Assembly: GCA_022376465.1 (NCBI GenBank)
Contig: JACDTU010000008.1
Coordinates: 1,605,683 to 1,669,682, forward strand
Direction of reading: 5' to 3'
Length of the DNA: 64,000 nt
Source of the DNA: Cubamyces lactineus
Taxonomy: Eukaryota > Basidiomycota > Agaricomycetes > Polyporales > Polyporaceae
This document shows, in pieces, positions 42,368-53,215 of the stretch. Position numbers and translations under genes: made by a program. The notes beneath the pieces are model-generated. The model saw only the letters and a program-made list of their open reading frames with translations. It did not search any database and was not told where the DNA came from. The number at the start of each line of letters is the position of its first letter. The first letter of the stretch is position 1.

Positions 42368-43164
42368 ATGCTTACGTCAGACGCAGAAGTCCTGCCATGT
42401 CGGGAAATAGCCCAATACCGCGCTTCTCTCATGCAAAGTGCGAGCCCTGGCTGGGCTGGGTCGGCAGACTCTACACCTCCAACCTCTCTTACAACGGACT
42501 CAGAGCCTCCTCCTGCTACAATCGTCATCACTGCACCGTCCTCTCCAGATGAAACACCGAAGCTAGGACAGATACTTCTGCCCTCACCATTGCTCCTCGG
42601 GGACTCGCCGGCGGGGCGGACGCTATCAGATGTGACAGATGTTCCAGTCAATCTGCATATGCTCCCTTGGGCGACCGCAAGCACTTCATCGACCGCTACG
42701 CCCCCACTACCAATGCCGACATTCGAACAACGTCTCGCAGAGACGGAGCTGCCTCCCCCAGGACCCGAATTGTTTCAAGTCCGAAGAACACTCTGGTGCA
42801 CTCCAGGACCCAACCCACCTGCTCGATCAGAACCTACAACCGCTCGCCTCAGACTCGAAGCTTCACTTTCAGTCCCTGGCGCCGTCGAAGACGATAGCAT
42901 GTGGAATGCAGGCTTGGACAGGGTTTGGGATGGCTTGGTAGGCGGAGTACGGCTCAAACATCGACTACCACTCGCATTGGTGGTAAGTTAGTTTCAGAAC
43001 GAGTGCGATATTCACATTCACCCGCACTATGCGGACGAAATGGGTTCCTGTAGATCAAGATACTGCAAGCTGGATGGATACGCGAGGGTACATGGCCGAG
43101 GGGGGCTGTGGTGCCCGACTCCGACGAAGAAATTGACCAAGCCACTGCAATTCCTCAGCAATAA
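42368..43164 (+). CDS. Unrecognised protein, about 240 residues
   Basis: Two exons (42368-42982, 43054-43164) with a clean GTAAGT..TAG intron keep one frame. The N-terminal half is Ser/Thr/Pro-rich and probably disordered. The C-terminal half has a better-conserved look: 'FQVRRTLWCTPGPNP', 'RLRLEASLSVPGAVEDDSMW', 'GLDRVWDGLVGGVRLKHRLP', then across the splice 'LVIKILQAGWIREGTWPRGA'. No signal peptide or membrane span is visible. The start is taken at the first in-frame ATG after the divergent GRR1 promoter, 142 bases from the GRR1 start codon. I recognise no family; the Trp-rich C-terminus suggests a small folded domain. Confidence 0.7.
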
Positions 43165-43541
43165 GTACAACCCGACCGTCGAAACGTAGTGAAAACCGGG
43201 AAGCATATGCGGCCGCACACTTCGCGGGGCCAGTCAACCCGGTTGTACGAAGATAGTTACGCACATCAAGATGCAAACGCAAGCAGCAGTGTTCTGTTGT
43301 ATGGTAGACTTACTGGTATGTAATCATTAGAGATTCTTCTGTAACGGCGGATTGTGGGACTGTCGCTGCAGCTTTAAGAAGAACTTGCTCCAGAGTACAC
43401 AATAATATAACAGCATGCAGTTTGACCGTGAACCCACCAGAAGGCGCGTGCTTCTACGCCGAAAAGTATATTGGCAAGCACGCGATCTCGTCGAGATGTC
43501 AGGGAATGTAGCCCAGGGCGAGACCATGGGATAGATTTGTA
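43165..43541. other. Convergent intergenic region before LSM3
   Basis: About 375 bases between converging stop codons. It should hold two 3' UTRs. The frame that reads on past the LSM3 stop is not supported. Confidence 0.3.
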
Positions 43542-44008
43542 TCACGTCCGGGAAGGTGGGGAGACCTACGCTCGGTGTCAGGCAGTGAGCATGTACTACA
43601 GCTACCGGAGATAGTACTCACTAGTATGACGCCGTCCCCTCGGACGAAAAGCATGTCCATTTTACGCTTCGCAATCTACAAGATATCTCGTCACGAGTAT
43701 ATCATGCGGTGACATGCAATCGGCTCACATTCACTGCTGTATGGCCTTCTGGTGCACCCTCGATTTGGTCTACAATCATGATAGTTTCTTCTACATCACT
43801 CAGGATCAAGTTCATGTGCCCATCATAAGCCTGCCACAGGCCACATTGTCAGCAGGACTGCACGAAAGCGCGTTGAGATGTCTCGAACACTAACATGTAG
43901 TACCCCGGTAAGTTCGCGGTCCCCTCTGAGTTTTACAAAGACGCGTTCGCTGAGAGACAGGCGGATGAGGTCAAATGGTTCCTGGATGCCGTTGGAAGCG
44001 GGGTCCAT
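43542..44008 (-). CDS. LSM3: U6 snRNA-associated Sm-like protein LSm3
   Basis: Start 44008, TGA at 43544-43542, four exons, about 95 residues. Sm motif 1 is '[20 protein letters not shown]' with '[16 protein letters not shown]' after the first splice. Sm motif 2 is '[12 protein letters not shown]', followed by the LSm3-typical 'VSPP' end from the last exon. The N-terminus '[10 protein letters not shown]' also fits LSm3 better than other LSm proteins. It is part of the LSm2-8 ring on U6 snRNA in the nucleus and LSm1-7 in mRNA decay. It is head-to-head with the U1-C gene. Confidence 0.93.
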
Positions 44009-44190
44009 GTCGATGTCGCAGGCAACGAGCGTAGAGTCTAGTGGCCTGGCCCGGGCGCGACGCGAGCTGCAGCACAGTACGTGCATCACGTGCCACCACT
44101 TCGAGCTCCGATGAAAACACGGTGGCGATATCTCTTGTGTAAGCGCCCACACCTTCGTCTGTTGCCCTCAGCACAGTCCACCGCCGAAAC
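44009..44190. promoter_or_regulatory. Bidirectional promoter of LSM3 and U1-C
   Basis: Only 182 bases separate the start codons of two spliceosomal protein genes that diverge. The regulatory DNA for both must lie in this interval or within the genes. Confidence 0.6.
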
Positions 44191-45160
44191 CATGCCAGTA
44201 CGTATTTTCTATCGTCACTGCACATCATTTCTAATGCAGCAACCCAGAAACACTACTGCGACTACTGTGATGTGTTTCTGACCCACGACTCAGCTTCTGG
44301 TATGTGCATATGTCATGCTGTCCACGCGAGTCACGCTTACAGCCCCCCACAGTCCGCAAAGCTCATAACAGTGGCCGGAACCACTTGGCTAACGTCCGGG
44401 ACTACTATGCATGTGCGTCCACACAACAACCTTCTGCATTCCCTTGACGCTGACCTACTGTTTTCTAGCACTCGGCCATGACAAAGCGCAAAGCATCATT
44501 GACCAGATCACAGCAGCATACGAGAGTGGCAATCCCCCTCCGCCTGGTGGCTTTGGCTTTGGACCCCAGCACCTAGCACCCCCCGGACCTCCGTTTGGTG
44601 GCCCACCAATGGGCTATGGCGCGCCTCCGTTCGGTGGCCCTCCTCCCCCCTTCGCTGGTACGTATCCCCTACATCTTTCCCCTCCCTCTACTACGAAGGC
44701 TCATTCGGGATAGGTCGTCCCCCGATGCCTCCTGGTATGCCAGGCCCACCCGGCATGATGGGACCCCCAGGTGCGCCCCCTTTCCCTCCGAACGGTCCTG
44801 TGCCTCCTCCTGGGATGGGTCCTCCAGGAATGGGCCCAGGCGGCTTCCCTCCTCCAGGTATGTGGATATGATTCATTGTGATCACAGAGACTAGGCTGAC
44901 ATTGGGTTGCAGGAATGCCTCCGTTCCCTCCGAATGCCAACGGTAGCGGTCCTCCTGGTGGTCCTCCTGGAGGGAACCGTCCACCCTTCCCACCTGGTCC
45001 TGGAGGTGGGCCTGGCAACGGTGGACCCCCCGCCGGAGGCCCGCCTAACGGTTTCAACCCCTCTCAAGGTCCTCCCCCTCCTAATGGACAAAATCCCGGA
45101 GGCTCCGCTGTTCCCGGTGGTATGCATCCTGATAGGGCTAGGATGATGGGTGGGAGGTGA
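44191..45160 (+). CDS. YHC1: U1 small nuclear ribonucleoprotein C
   Basis: Start 44191, stop 45158-45160, about six exons. Exon 1 codes only for Met-Pro; the next gives 'KHYCDYCDVFLTHDS', then 'RKAHNSGRNHLANVRDYYA'. Together they form the matrin-type U1-C zinc finger with Cys-x2-Cys and His-x5-His. 'GHDKAQSIIDQITAAYESG' is the helix that follows it in the family. The rest is a long Pro/Gly-rich tail ('PPPGGFGFGPQ', repeated PPG and GGPP motifs) ending 'HPDRARMMGGR'. U1-C stabilises pairing of U1 snRNA with the 5' splice site in the commitment complex. Confidence 0.95.
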
Positions 45161-45540
45161 AGCTGTGGTCTTGAACGTCTTGTTGTCTCTTCTTCTGTCC
45201 TGTAGTATCGTGTACGTTAGTAGCGCACTATGCACTGTGTTCCTTAGTCATATTATCGTCGCTTATGCCCAGTCATACCGCGCGTCATCATCAAGGCTCC
45301 GCGAAGATGACCATTGTCAGACTCAACCTATACCGCAATCCTGAACCTCACCCCGGGGTGGGTCGCAAGCGCCAATCGATATTTGTGGCGGTTGCTTGGA
45401 ACGTGACCTGAAACTTTTGACGATGACCCAGTATTTCTGCACTTTGCACCCTCACGGCTCACCTCTCTGACTCGGCTGTATCGAATCGATGTGCTAGACT
45501 ATTCTCTTGTCTCTTTATCCGATATCTAGAATGCTCATTA
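45161..45540. other. Gene-free stretch between U1-C and SUA5
   Basis: About 380 bases between tandem genes. It should contain the U1-C 3' UTR and SUA5 promoter. No other structure is seen. Confidence 0.3.
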
Positions 45541-46824
45541 ATGCAAGGGCTCAGAAATCTCTGGCGTAGATCTGCTCTCCCACATTTTTTCTCCGTCTTA
45601 GTACAGGCCCGACATACGACTATGGCCTTCGCAGCTCAAGTTCTGAAGTGTTCGACGACCTCGATCTCCTTCGAGTCCGACCAGCCGAAGATTGGATCTC
45701 CAGAGACGTTGCAGGCGTTGCAGTGTGCTTCTGAACAACTTCATGCGCTACAGACGGTGGCATTCCCTACCGAGACGGTTTATGGTCTCGGTGCGCTCGC
45801 TCTCGAACCTGACGCAGTCTCGCGCATATATTCGACCAAAGGCCGCCCCCCGGACAACCCCCTCATTGTCCACGTTTCGTCGCGCGATATGCTCTTGCGC
45901 ATCCTACCCCAGGGATACGTGATCTCGAAGACGTACGAAGTGCTCATGAAGCAGTTTTGGCCGGGTCCCCTGACGCTCCTCTTCCCCACCAACCCGTCGA
46001 TCGTCCCACCAATCATAACGGCCAACCAGCCAACGGTCGCTGTTAGAATGCCGTCGCATCCAGTCGCTAGGGCCTTGATCGCCCTTGCTGACGCTCCTGT
46101 GGCTGCTCCGAGCGCGAACTCCTCAGGGAAGCCCAGTCCTACTCGAGCGGAGCACGTCCTCAAAGATTTGCAAGGAAAGGTTGGGATCATATTGGATGGA
46201 GGACCATGCGGCGTGGGCCTCGAGAGCACTGTCGTTGACGGCCTGCAACCTGACGGGAATCTGCGAGTACTCCGACCGGGAGGGGTTACTGTGGAGGACT
46301 TGGAGCGTGCCATCGAAGAGAGTCTCGCGGATCTAGAGTCTAAGCCGAAGGTCCTAGTGCATCGTCGCGACTACCGCGACGAGGCCATCGAGCAGGCACC
46401 GACCACACCTGGCATGAAGTACCGCCATTACTCCCCGAGCGTCCCAGTCACGTTGCTTCTTACCCAGTCGGACCCCCCTGTTGGAACCCAGCGGATGCCG
46501 CTGCGGTCCTTCGTTGACAGGCTTAAAGTCAGTGCGAGCGAGAGGCGGCCTCTTCGCGTCGGAGTATTGTGCCCCTCCGATTCCCTTCTGCCTGTCAAGT
46601 TATCGTCTCGCAACGATCCAGACATCGAGTGGATACAACAACCACTGGGACCTATCGCCGAGCCCGCAATTTCGGCGCAGCGGCTCTTCGACGGATTGCT
46701 CTCGCTAGACGGCGTCAAGGTCGACCATATTGTCGTCGAGGAGATCCAGGAGGAACGAGAAGGGCTCGCGGTAATGAACCGCGTCCGAAAAGCCGCGGGA
46801 GATAATGTCTGGATTGAGGTGTAG
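45541..46824 (+). CDS. SUA5: Threonylcarbamoyl-AMP synthase (SUA5/YrdC family)
   Basis: Single-exon gene of 427 residues, unusual in this intron-rich window. The YrdC domain shows 'VAFPTETVYGLGALAL', 'KGRPPDNPLIVHV', 'FWPGPLTLLFP' and 'VAVRMPSHPVARALI', then 'APSANSSGKPSPT'. The linker 'TTPGMKYRHYSPSVPV' leads into the C-terminal Sua5 domain, ending 'GLAVMNRVRKAAGDNVWIEV'. It makes L-threonylcarbamoyl-AMP from Thr, bicarbonate and ATP for the t6A37 modification of ANN-decoding tRNAs. Two in-frame ATGs (45541 and 45622) bracket a 27-residue Arg-containing, acid-free leader that looks like a mitochondrial targeting signal. One gene could therefore serve mitochondria and cytosol. Confidence 0.96.
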   Translation: MQGLRNLWRRSALPHFFSVLVQARHTTMAFAAQVLKCSTTSISFESDQPKIGSPETLQALQCASEQLHALQTVAFPTETVYGLGALALEPDAVSRIYSTKGRPPDNPLIVHVSSRDMLLRILPQGYVISKTYEVLMKQFWPGPLTLLFPTNPSIVPPIITANQPTVAVRMPSHPVARALIALADAPVAAPSANSSGKPSPTRAEHVLKDLQGKVGIILDGGPCGVGLESTVVDGLQPDGNLRVLRPGGVTVEDLERAIEESLADLESKPKVLVHRRDYRDEAIEQAPTTPGMKYRHYSPSVPVTLLLTQSDPPVGTQRMPLRSFVDRLKVSASERRPLRVGVLCPSDSLLPVKLSSRNDPDIEWIQQPLGPIAEPAISAQRLFDGLLSLDGVKVDHIVVEEIQEEREGLAVMNRVRKAAGDNVWIEV

Positions 46825-47859
46825 TCTATCTTATCAGCTCGGTACGCCTATCTATTCACCGTCCTAATGCATATCAAGACTTGTGCCCATGTATTTGATC
46901 CGTCTTTGCCACGGTGCCTCCCTTGGCTTCCTTTGAAGTAGGACATAGCCACCATCCCGCCCTCCCTTGCGCATCGGAGACGCGTGGAGCGCGTGAAGGT
47001 AGGCGGGATGGCGGGTGACGAGTGCGCATGTGCGTCGCCGAGGTGCTCAAGGTGCAGAGAAAAAGGACATGTAAGGACCTTTGGGTCTGATGCATGCGGG
47101 CCTGCAATGCGGTGCTCTCCAGAAGGGTAAGATGTGAAAGGGCCGCCTCGTTGTGGCCTCGAGGCCGACACATGTAGTGGCACGAGCTCGCCTGTATCAT
47201 GGCCCGGAGAATACGATCTCAGACGCTATGGCCGTCTTCGAGCAGGATATTATTCGCGATAGCATCGCCAGCCTGCAAGGCTAAGTCACCTCCCGCTTCT
47301 GAAGATCACTATGATTCATCAGTACTCGCTACATTCAGGATCTGTGGCTTTCTTGGATCTTTGCTCTATACAGGAGCGTCCTCGGCTGTGCACATCTTTC
47401 AATCTCGCCAAACGACCAAACAAGTGGATGCCGGGGTCGTGACGGTCGTGGTTCCTAGTAGGCGCCGGTACCGTTGTGGCACAGTGGGTGAGCACTTTCC
47501 ATTGTCCTATACCCTGCAAAGGATGCGATACAGAATTTCTACCCCAGGGGCCGAGGCAAAACGCGAGGGGCGTGGCAGCTACTCGAGACGGTATGTGATC
47601 TCTCACTGGGGTAGAAAACGTCACGTGAGCTGTCTTTGCGCCTCTCCACCTCGTTTGGGTGACGGGGCGGATGGCCATTCCTCTTCTCGTCGTCCTTTGA
47701 GTTCTGCTCACCGGCGCTCCTGCTCCATTGCACTCCCTATAAAGCTTCGGGATTGCCACCTTCAATGTTTGCTACAGCTCCCCGCCATCCTCTTTCGTGG
47801 GCCCCAAGCCTCGTCTTCAACTCTTCCCATCTTCTCTCGTGCGTTGTTGTGTTAATACG
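46825..47859. promoter_or_regulatory. Long upstream region of the HMG-box gene
   Basis: About 1.03 kb without convincing genes. A TATAAA element at 47738-47743 lies about 120 bases before the HMG-box start codon. A CACGTG E-box occurs near 47622. Open frames on both strands at 46850-47850 lack family support. The size suggests a regulated promoter or a long 5' leader. Confidence 0.45.
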
Positions 47860-49343
47860 ATGCAGGCGAACCGTGAGTTCCTTTTCCTTCCTCCTGGGGG
47901 ACAGTGGCTTAATACTTGAATAGGCCAACACACCGCTTCTCCTTTCATAAGTCCGTCGACGTCGCCTGGTGCGACATCTCAGCCTCCCTCGGACTCGGAA
48001 TGGTCCAGCGGATGGAGCATGGGGTCTCCGGCTCCTTCCCGAACAACTACCCCTGCGCTAAGCGCGGGCCGCTCTACCCCTCAGGTCACCTTCAGCCCAG
48101 AGCAGCTTGAGCAGATCTTCAAGTTCATCGCTAATACGGGGGCAGGCATGGCGCCTGCTACCAATGGAAGCTCGACTAGCGGCGTTCCCACTCTTCCGAC
48201 CCTACCCACTTTCAATCCCTTCGATCAGCCGTCGACTTCTCGGCCTGTTTCCCCGGACGCTCAGAAGCCCAAACGCATCCCTCGTCCCCCCAACGCGTTC
48301 ATGCTCTACCGCTCCCACCTTCTGAGGACCCGCCAGATCCCGCCGGGGATCGAACACCGCCAGCAGAACATCAGCCGCGTCGCTGGCGAGTGCTGGAACT
48401 TGTTGCCGGACGCGGAGAAGAAGAAGTGGCACGACAAGGCCAAGGAGGTCTTGGTGGCGCATATGGAGAAGCATCCTGATTACAAGTTCTCTCCGGATCG
48501 CAAGGCCGCGCGGAAGAAGGCTACCCAGGACCCAGAGATCCCTGCCCCAGATGGGAAGGACTACATCCGGTTCCTTCGTGAGAAGTACACAGGCTTGAAG
48601 GGCCCTGCTGTGTCACCCCCTCGGCAGCGCAAGCCCAAGTCCCGCCGTGGCGTCGAGGCCGATGACCATACGCCCGCCTCCCTCCCGCCTTCATTGCGCT
48701 CGTCTCCCGCCTCCTCGCCATCCTCTTCCCGTGTCCCTTCTGCACCTCCTTCGCTGTCGTCGTCTCCGCACTCCGCTCCCAAGTTCGACTTCAGTGCCTT
48801 CCAGAACTACCAGATGCCTCCCTTCCCCTGCCCGCCCATCACGAACGATCCCGCTGCACAGTACGCTATGCATACCGCCCAGTCAGGTCTCTTCGACGAC
48901 GATGTGGTATGTCTACTTCGTCTCATTGTTTCATACCGGTCGCTCATCTTTCTTCCCAGACGCCCAAGGCTTCGACCTTCGGAGACATCGCTCTGCCCAC
49001 TCAGTCGAAGTACAACTTCCCTCCCAACCTCAGCTATCCCTCGTCGGTCGCCATGGTAGAGTCCCACTTGGGCCTGCAGAACGTCGGTCTGGCGGGTAGC
49101 ATGGTCCCCTTGCAGGGCTCCTCCACCGGTGCCTCGGGCCAGCTCCAGCCCCCCGCCTTCGATCCCATGTGGGAGACCATCATGAACGACCCCTACAACC
49201 AAGGTGCCACCTCCGATACCAGCGGGCATTCGTCGCACGAGGACGCCACTCAGTCACCCTTCGCCCCGGGCGACCTCAACGGGCCCATGGACTTTGATGG
49301 CCTCAGCTTCCCTGCTCTCTTTTCCTCCTCTAACTCCGATTGA
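47860..49343 (+). CDS. HMG-box transcription factor (fungal MATA_HMG/SOX type)
   Basis: Three exons: a 13-base first exon (47860-47872, 'MQAN' plus one base), 47925 to about 48906, and about 48960-49343; roughly 460 residues. The single HMG box lies near residues 100-170: 'RIPRPPNAFMLYRSHLL', 'ISRVAGECWNLLPDAEKKKW', 'AHMEKHPDYKFSPDRKAARK'. The RPPNAFMLYR start is the sequence-specific type used by fungal sex and developmental regulators such as Prf1 and Mat2, not the non-specific HMGB type. Ser/Pro-rich flanks and an acidic C-terminus ('GPMDFDGLSFPALF') are probably activation regions. It should bind DNA in the nucleus. Which developmental pathway it controls cannot be told. Confidence 0.88.
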
Positions 49344-49758
49344 ACGCCAGTGTTGTACGCTCAGCGACGACAGGCACGTCGCTGAATAGTTTCAAACCCA
49401 TGTCTCTCTGTATCTCGAGTACTGTATTTCTCTCCTCTCCTGGCCTGTGTTCGATACCCAGCCCGCGTATGCCACTGTAATCATCTCTTTGTACATATAC
49501 CCTCGCGTCAGTCGGGATACTGTAGCCATAGTCAATCGTATGTTGTCTGAACGAAACTGCTTATGCCGCAATAGATCTCAATTTGGTACTGCTCAAACCC
49601 GGAAAACTCGGATTACGCCCGTGTTGGACGCCCGGAACCACGGGCCGGAGTGAGTATGTTTTCCTGGCGATCGGAGACGGCAAATTCCGCACTCCCTCTC
49701 CTCCTCAGGACTTCCGCTTCAGGCTTTTAGAGCAACTAGGCTGGGCTTCCTGGAAGAC
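49344..49758. other. Gene-free stretch between HMG-box and DBP8 genes
   Basis: About 415 bases between tandem genes, with no repeat or RNA signature. It holds the 3' UTR of the first and the promoter of the second gene. Confidence 0.3.
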
Positions 49759-52074
49759 ATGGCTGGCTCTAAAAAGCATGCACTTACGACAGACGATCTC
49801 ATGCGGATGCAGGAGGACGGACACCGGCGAAAGAGGTTAAGAACAGACGACTCGGATGAGGAGGAAGTGGACGTACGGAGTATCGCCTCGGAGGATGAAG
49901 AACAACACATGTCTGGTGGCGAAGGCGGTACAGGCTCTTCGGACGAGTCTGAAGACGCGTCAGACAGCTCCGAGCATTTGGCAGAAGACGAGGAGGAGCC
50001 GGTACACGACCCTGCCCTCCTTCCACCACCACCAGCAGAAGATGAAGATGCCGACAGTCGGTTTGGGTCCTCACGCATATCCTTCAGACCCCGAGCAGCC
50101 AATCCTTCTGCTGCAAATCCGCCGCAACCAACGAAAACGTTACCCACCTCCTTTGAATCCATGGGCATATCATCTGTGCTTATAAGCGCACTCACCAAGA
50201 TGTCTATCAAAGCCCCTACCGAAATCCAGGCGGCGTGTATACCCCCTCTCTTGCAAGGCGAGTCCATTCTTATTCGGTGATTACTGCGAGCATGTATTGA
50301 CATAGTAGGTACCCAAGGTAGAGACTGTATTGGAAACGCGAAGACAGGTTCAGGAAAGACCATCGCGTTTGCGCTGCCAATCCTGCAGAAGCTTTCACTG
50401 GATCCCTATGGCATCTACGCTCTTGTCTTGACGCCAACACGGTATGCCGTTCTATCAATTTTATGCCCTGTTCATGGCTAACCTTCGCATTCTTAGAGAG
50501 CTCGCGTTCCAGATTGCTGAGCAGTTCGCCGTTCTCGGTGCGCCGCTGAACTTGCGAACAGCGGTGGTCGTGGGCGGCATTGATATGATGGCACAGGCAC
50601 TCGAACTGGGGAACCGTCCACATGTCGTCGTAGCCACCCCAGGACGAATAGTGGATCTGCTGAAGAGCACATCGGGAGAGTGGGACCTGTCCAGAATCAA
50701 ATTCTTGGTATGTTCATATGACTTGGGGTCGAAGGCTGTACGAGGTATTGAGTACTTCGCAGGTACTGGACGAAGCAGATAGGTTGCTCACGCCCTCGTT
50801 TGCGCCGGAACTGTCGTATTTGTTCAACATCCTGCCGAAGGAGCGACAAACCTGCCTGTTTACGGCGACGTTGACAGATGCCGTCGAACGCGTCGCCGAT
50901 GCACCTCCCAGACCAGGGAAGCAAAAGCCATTCGTTCACAGGATGACCGCCAAGTGAGTTGAACGCGTTGGGTCTTTGTTCAATGATGCTCATTCCTCCA
51001 AACTCAGGATCGAGACTGTCGAAACACTTAAGCAGTACTACATTTTGGTACCTTCGCACGTTCGCGAGGCGTATCTCTACTACTTCCTCTGCAACCCACC
51101 CGAGTCAACACACCATCTCCGCCGTGCACCACCCGAACCGGTGAAGGGTTCCGTGAAGGGGGCAAAGGCCAAGTCAAAACCTTCTAAGAAGTCGTCAAAG
51201 AAGGCGTCAGAAGAGGACGACGTGGTGCAACAACCTCCGCCCACGATCATCTTCTGCACACGTCCACGGACGGCGGCATATATCACGCACCTACTCCAGA
51301 CGCTGCACATCCGCGCAACCGCTCTGCACTCCCGCCTGACGCAGCGAGAACGGCTGTCGTCGCTGCAGCTCTTCCGCGCGTCCGTGGTGCCCGTGCTCGT
51401 CTCCACAGACGTGGGCGCGCGTGGTCTCGATATCGAGGACGTCGCCATCGTCGTCAACTGGGACATCCCTGGCGAGCCCGAAGAGTACACGCACCGTGTC
51501 GGTCGTACGGCGCGTGCCGGCAAGGGCGGTGTGGCCGTCAGCTTCGTCACAGAGCGCGACGAGGAGCGCGTGCTCAAAGTCGAAGAGCGAATCGGTGAGT
51601 GCCTTGCTGTTCCGGGCAGCAAATATCCCTCTGGGGTACCTCTCGCGAGCCTACGGCGATAGGCTCTCCAAACCCGTTCTCATTGAATGGAAACTGATTG
51701 TTCTGCGCCGCAGGCACCAAGCTGGTGGAAATGGACCTCCCGGAAGAGAAGGTACTCGAAAAGCTCAACGCCGTCGCGACAGCAAAACGGCTGGCGAACA
51801 TGGTGAGTCCCACCATAGCGCTCGACATCGTCACCTTTTCTGGTTCTCGATCTTCCTCCCCTTCCGCCGCCCACGGCACGCCCTTCCTCTTTGTCCCCAT
51901 GCACCTGAGCTCAGCGCTGACGGAACGAATGGGGCCCTCTGTGCTCCATCGACGTCTTAGGAACTCCACGACTCCGACTTTGGCAAGCGCGAGGAGATTC
52001 ACAAGATCAAGCGTGCGAAGCGCGCCGCGGACATCGAAGAAGCGTCCGCCGCGGGGGTCGCTGCGCCTCAATGA
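49759..52074 (+). CDS. DBP8: DEAD-box ATP-dependent RNA helicase DBP8
   Basis: Start 49759, TGA 52072-52074, about seven exons and 600 residues. After an acidic N-terminus come the Q motif '[20 protein letters not shown]', Walker A 'AKTGSGKT', Ia '[13 protein letters not shown]', 'ATPGRI', motif II 'LDEADRLL' across a splice, motif III as 'TAT' rather than SAT, IV '[10 protein letters not shown]', V '[14 protein letters not shown]' and VI '[13 protein letters not shown]'. The TAT variant and the sequence around motif II fit the Dbp8 subfamily. A Lys-rich insert ('[16 protein letters not shown]') separates the two RecA domains. The last exon encodes a basic tail ('[13 protein letters not shown]'). 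Dbp8 acts in the nucleolus in 40S subunit and 18S rRNA maturation with Esf2. Confidence 0.92.
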
Positions 52075-53215
52075 GGGAAGCACAGTTGGCGGCACTCCAT
52101 GTCCCTCACGGGCGTCCTCGGTGCTTGTATACTCTGTCGTCGAAGTTCCGAGGGTCACTTGTGCGAGCGGCTGGAGCCAGACGCTATGTTTGCACGTCTC
52201 GTACCGGGCGGACCGGGGAGGAGTCGGCATCCTGTACTTCACCATTCTTCTACGATTGTGCACGTAATGACAGTTCCGGTGCACGAAATGGATATCGGCG
52301 AGGAGCGTTCCTTGCGTTGCGAGAGAGAGAATAGCGAGACTACATCATGGGTACAGTATACTCGACACTAGAAACGAGGGCGAGGCAACGAAGAGACGAC
52401 AACAGGGGTAGAATACGACGGGAACGAGCAACTGAAAGGCCGTACATCGAGCTGGCTGTCTGTGACAGGCCATCAAGGAGAAGAGATGCTCGATGTAACA
52501 GCGTAAGGGGAGGGGGCTGGGATGGAGATGGTAGGTGGCGAAGACGTGGTGAACAGCGGACCGAGAGCAAGTGTATAGTAAACGGAGCAGGGCCGCCCAG
52601 TCGTGTGGCGGGGGCGGCCATCGCGGAAGAATCGTGAGGGAAACATCGGATGATAGCTATGATACAACAGAACGTGGGGTGCCAATATCGACAAGACAAA
52701 CTTGAAGGGAGAACAGCGTGGGATTATGGTACACTAGAGCTTTGAGACGACTGCTTGAACGATGGGGATTGAGTGCGACGATGCGAGCGATGGTGGTACG
52801 GCCTGACGGGTGGCCGGGGTGAGCTTATCGGTGACGGAGTGGGCCTCCGCGCTATAGCAAGCGAGATGAACGATAAGTTAGGTGAAAGTTGGGGAATGAG
52901 AATGGCCTGCGGGTGTCCTCGGGAGGAGCAGGTCGAAGGTTTTGGAGAGGTCCTTCGCGGTGTACATTGCTGGATGCCGAGGCTGAGCGGGACCAACCGC
53001 GGGCGCCTCGGGACCCCGGGGCGGAGGAAATGGGCAGAGGCAGCTCCCGATTGGTCGGTGCTCTCGATCAGGCAGACATGCCTCCGCATACGTCAACGGA
53101 TAACACGCTGCCGATCGCAGATCTATGCAACAAGCAAGGTCTTGCCTCAAATCGAGCGCTGCGAGACAGCGCACACGGACCCATTAACGATCCGCGCAGA
53201 GAAACAGACAATGCG
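52075..53215. other. Convergent intergenic region between DBP8 and BTB genes
   Basis: About 1.1 kb between converging stop codons. Several 60-150 codon open frames exist on both strands, but none shows a family pattern, plausible splice structure or the codon use of neighbouring genes. I see no repeat or RNA gene. Confidence 0.35.

Noticed and set aside
42226..42684. Upstream extension of the GRR1 open frame
   Set aside because: It overlaps the divergent unknown gene, looks non-coding, and a good start (MYSRASP) lies at 42225 shortly before the F-box.
46848..47855. ORFs of 90-220 codons on both strands upstream of the HMG-box gene
   Set aside because: No domain patterns, biased composition and no splice logic; the region is better read as promoter and leader.
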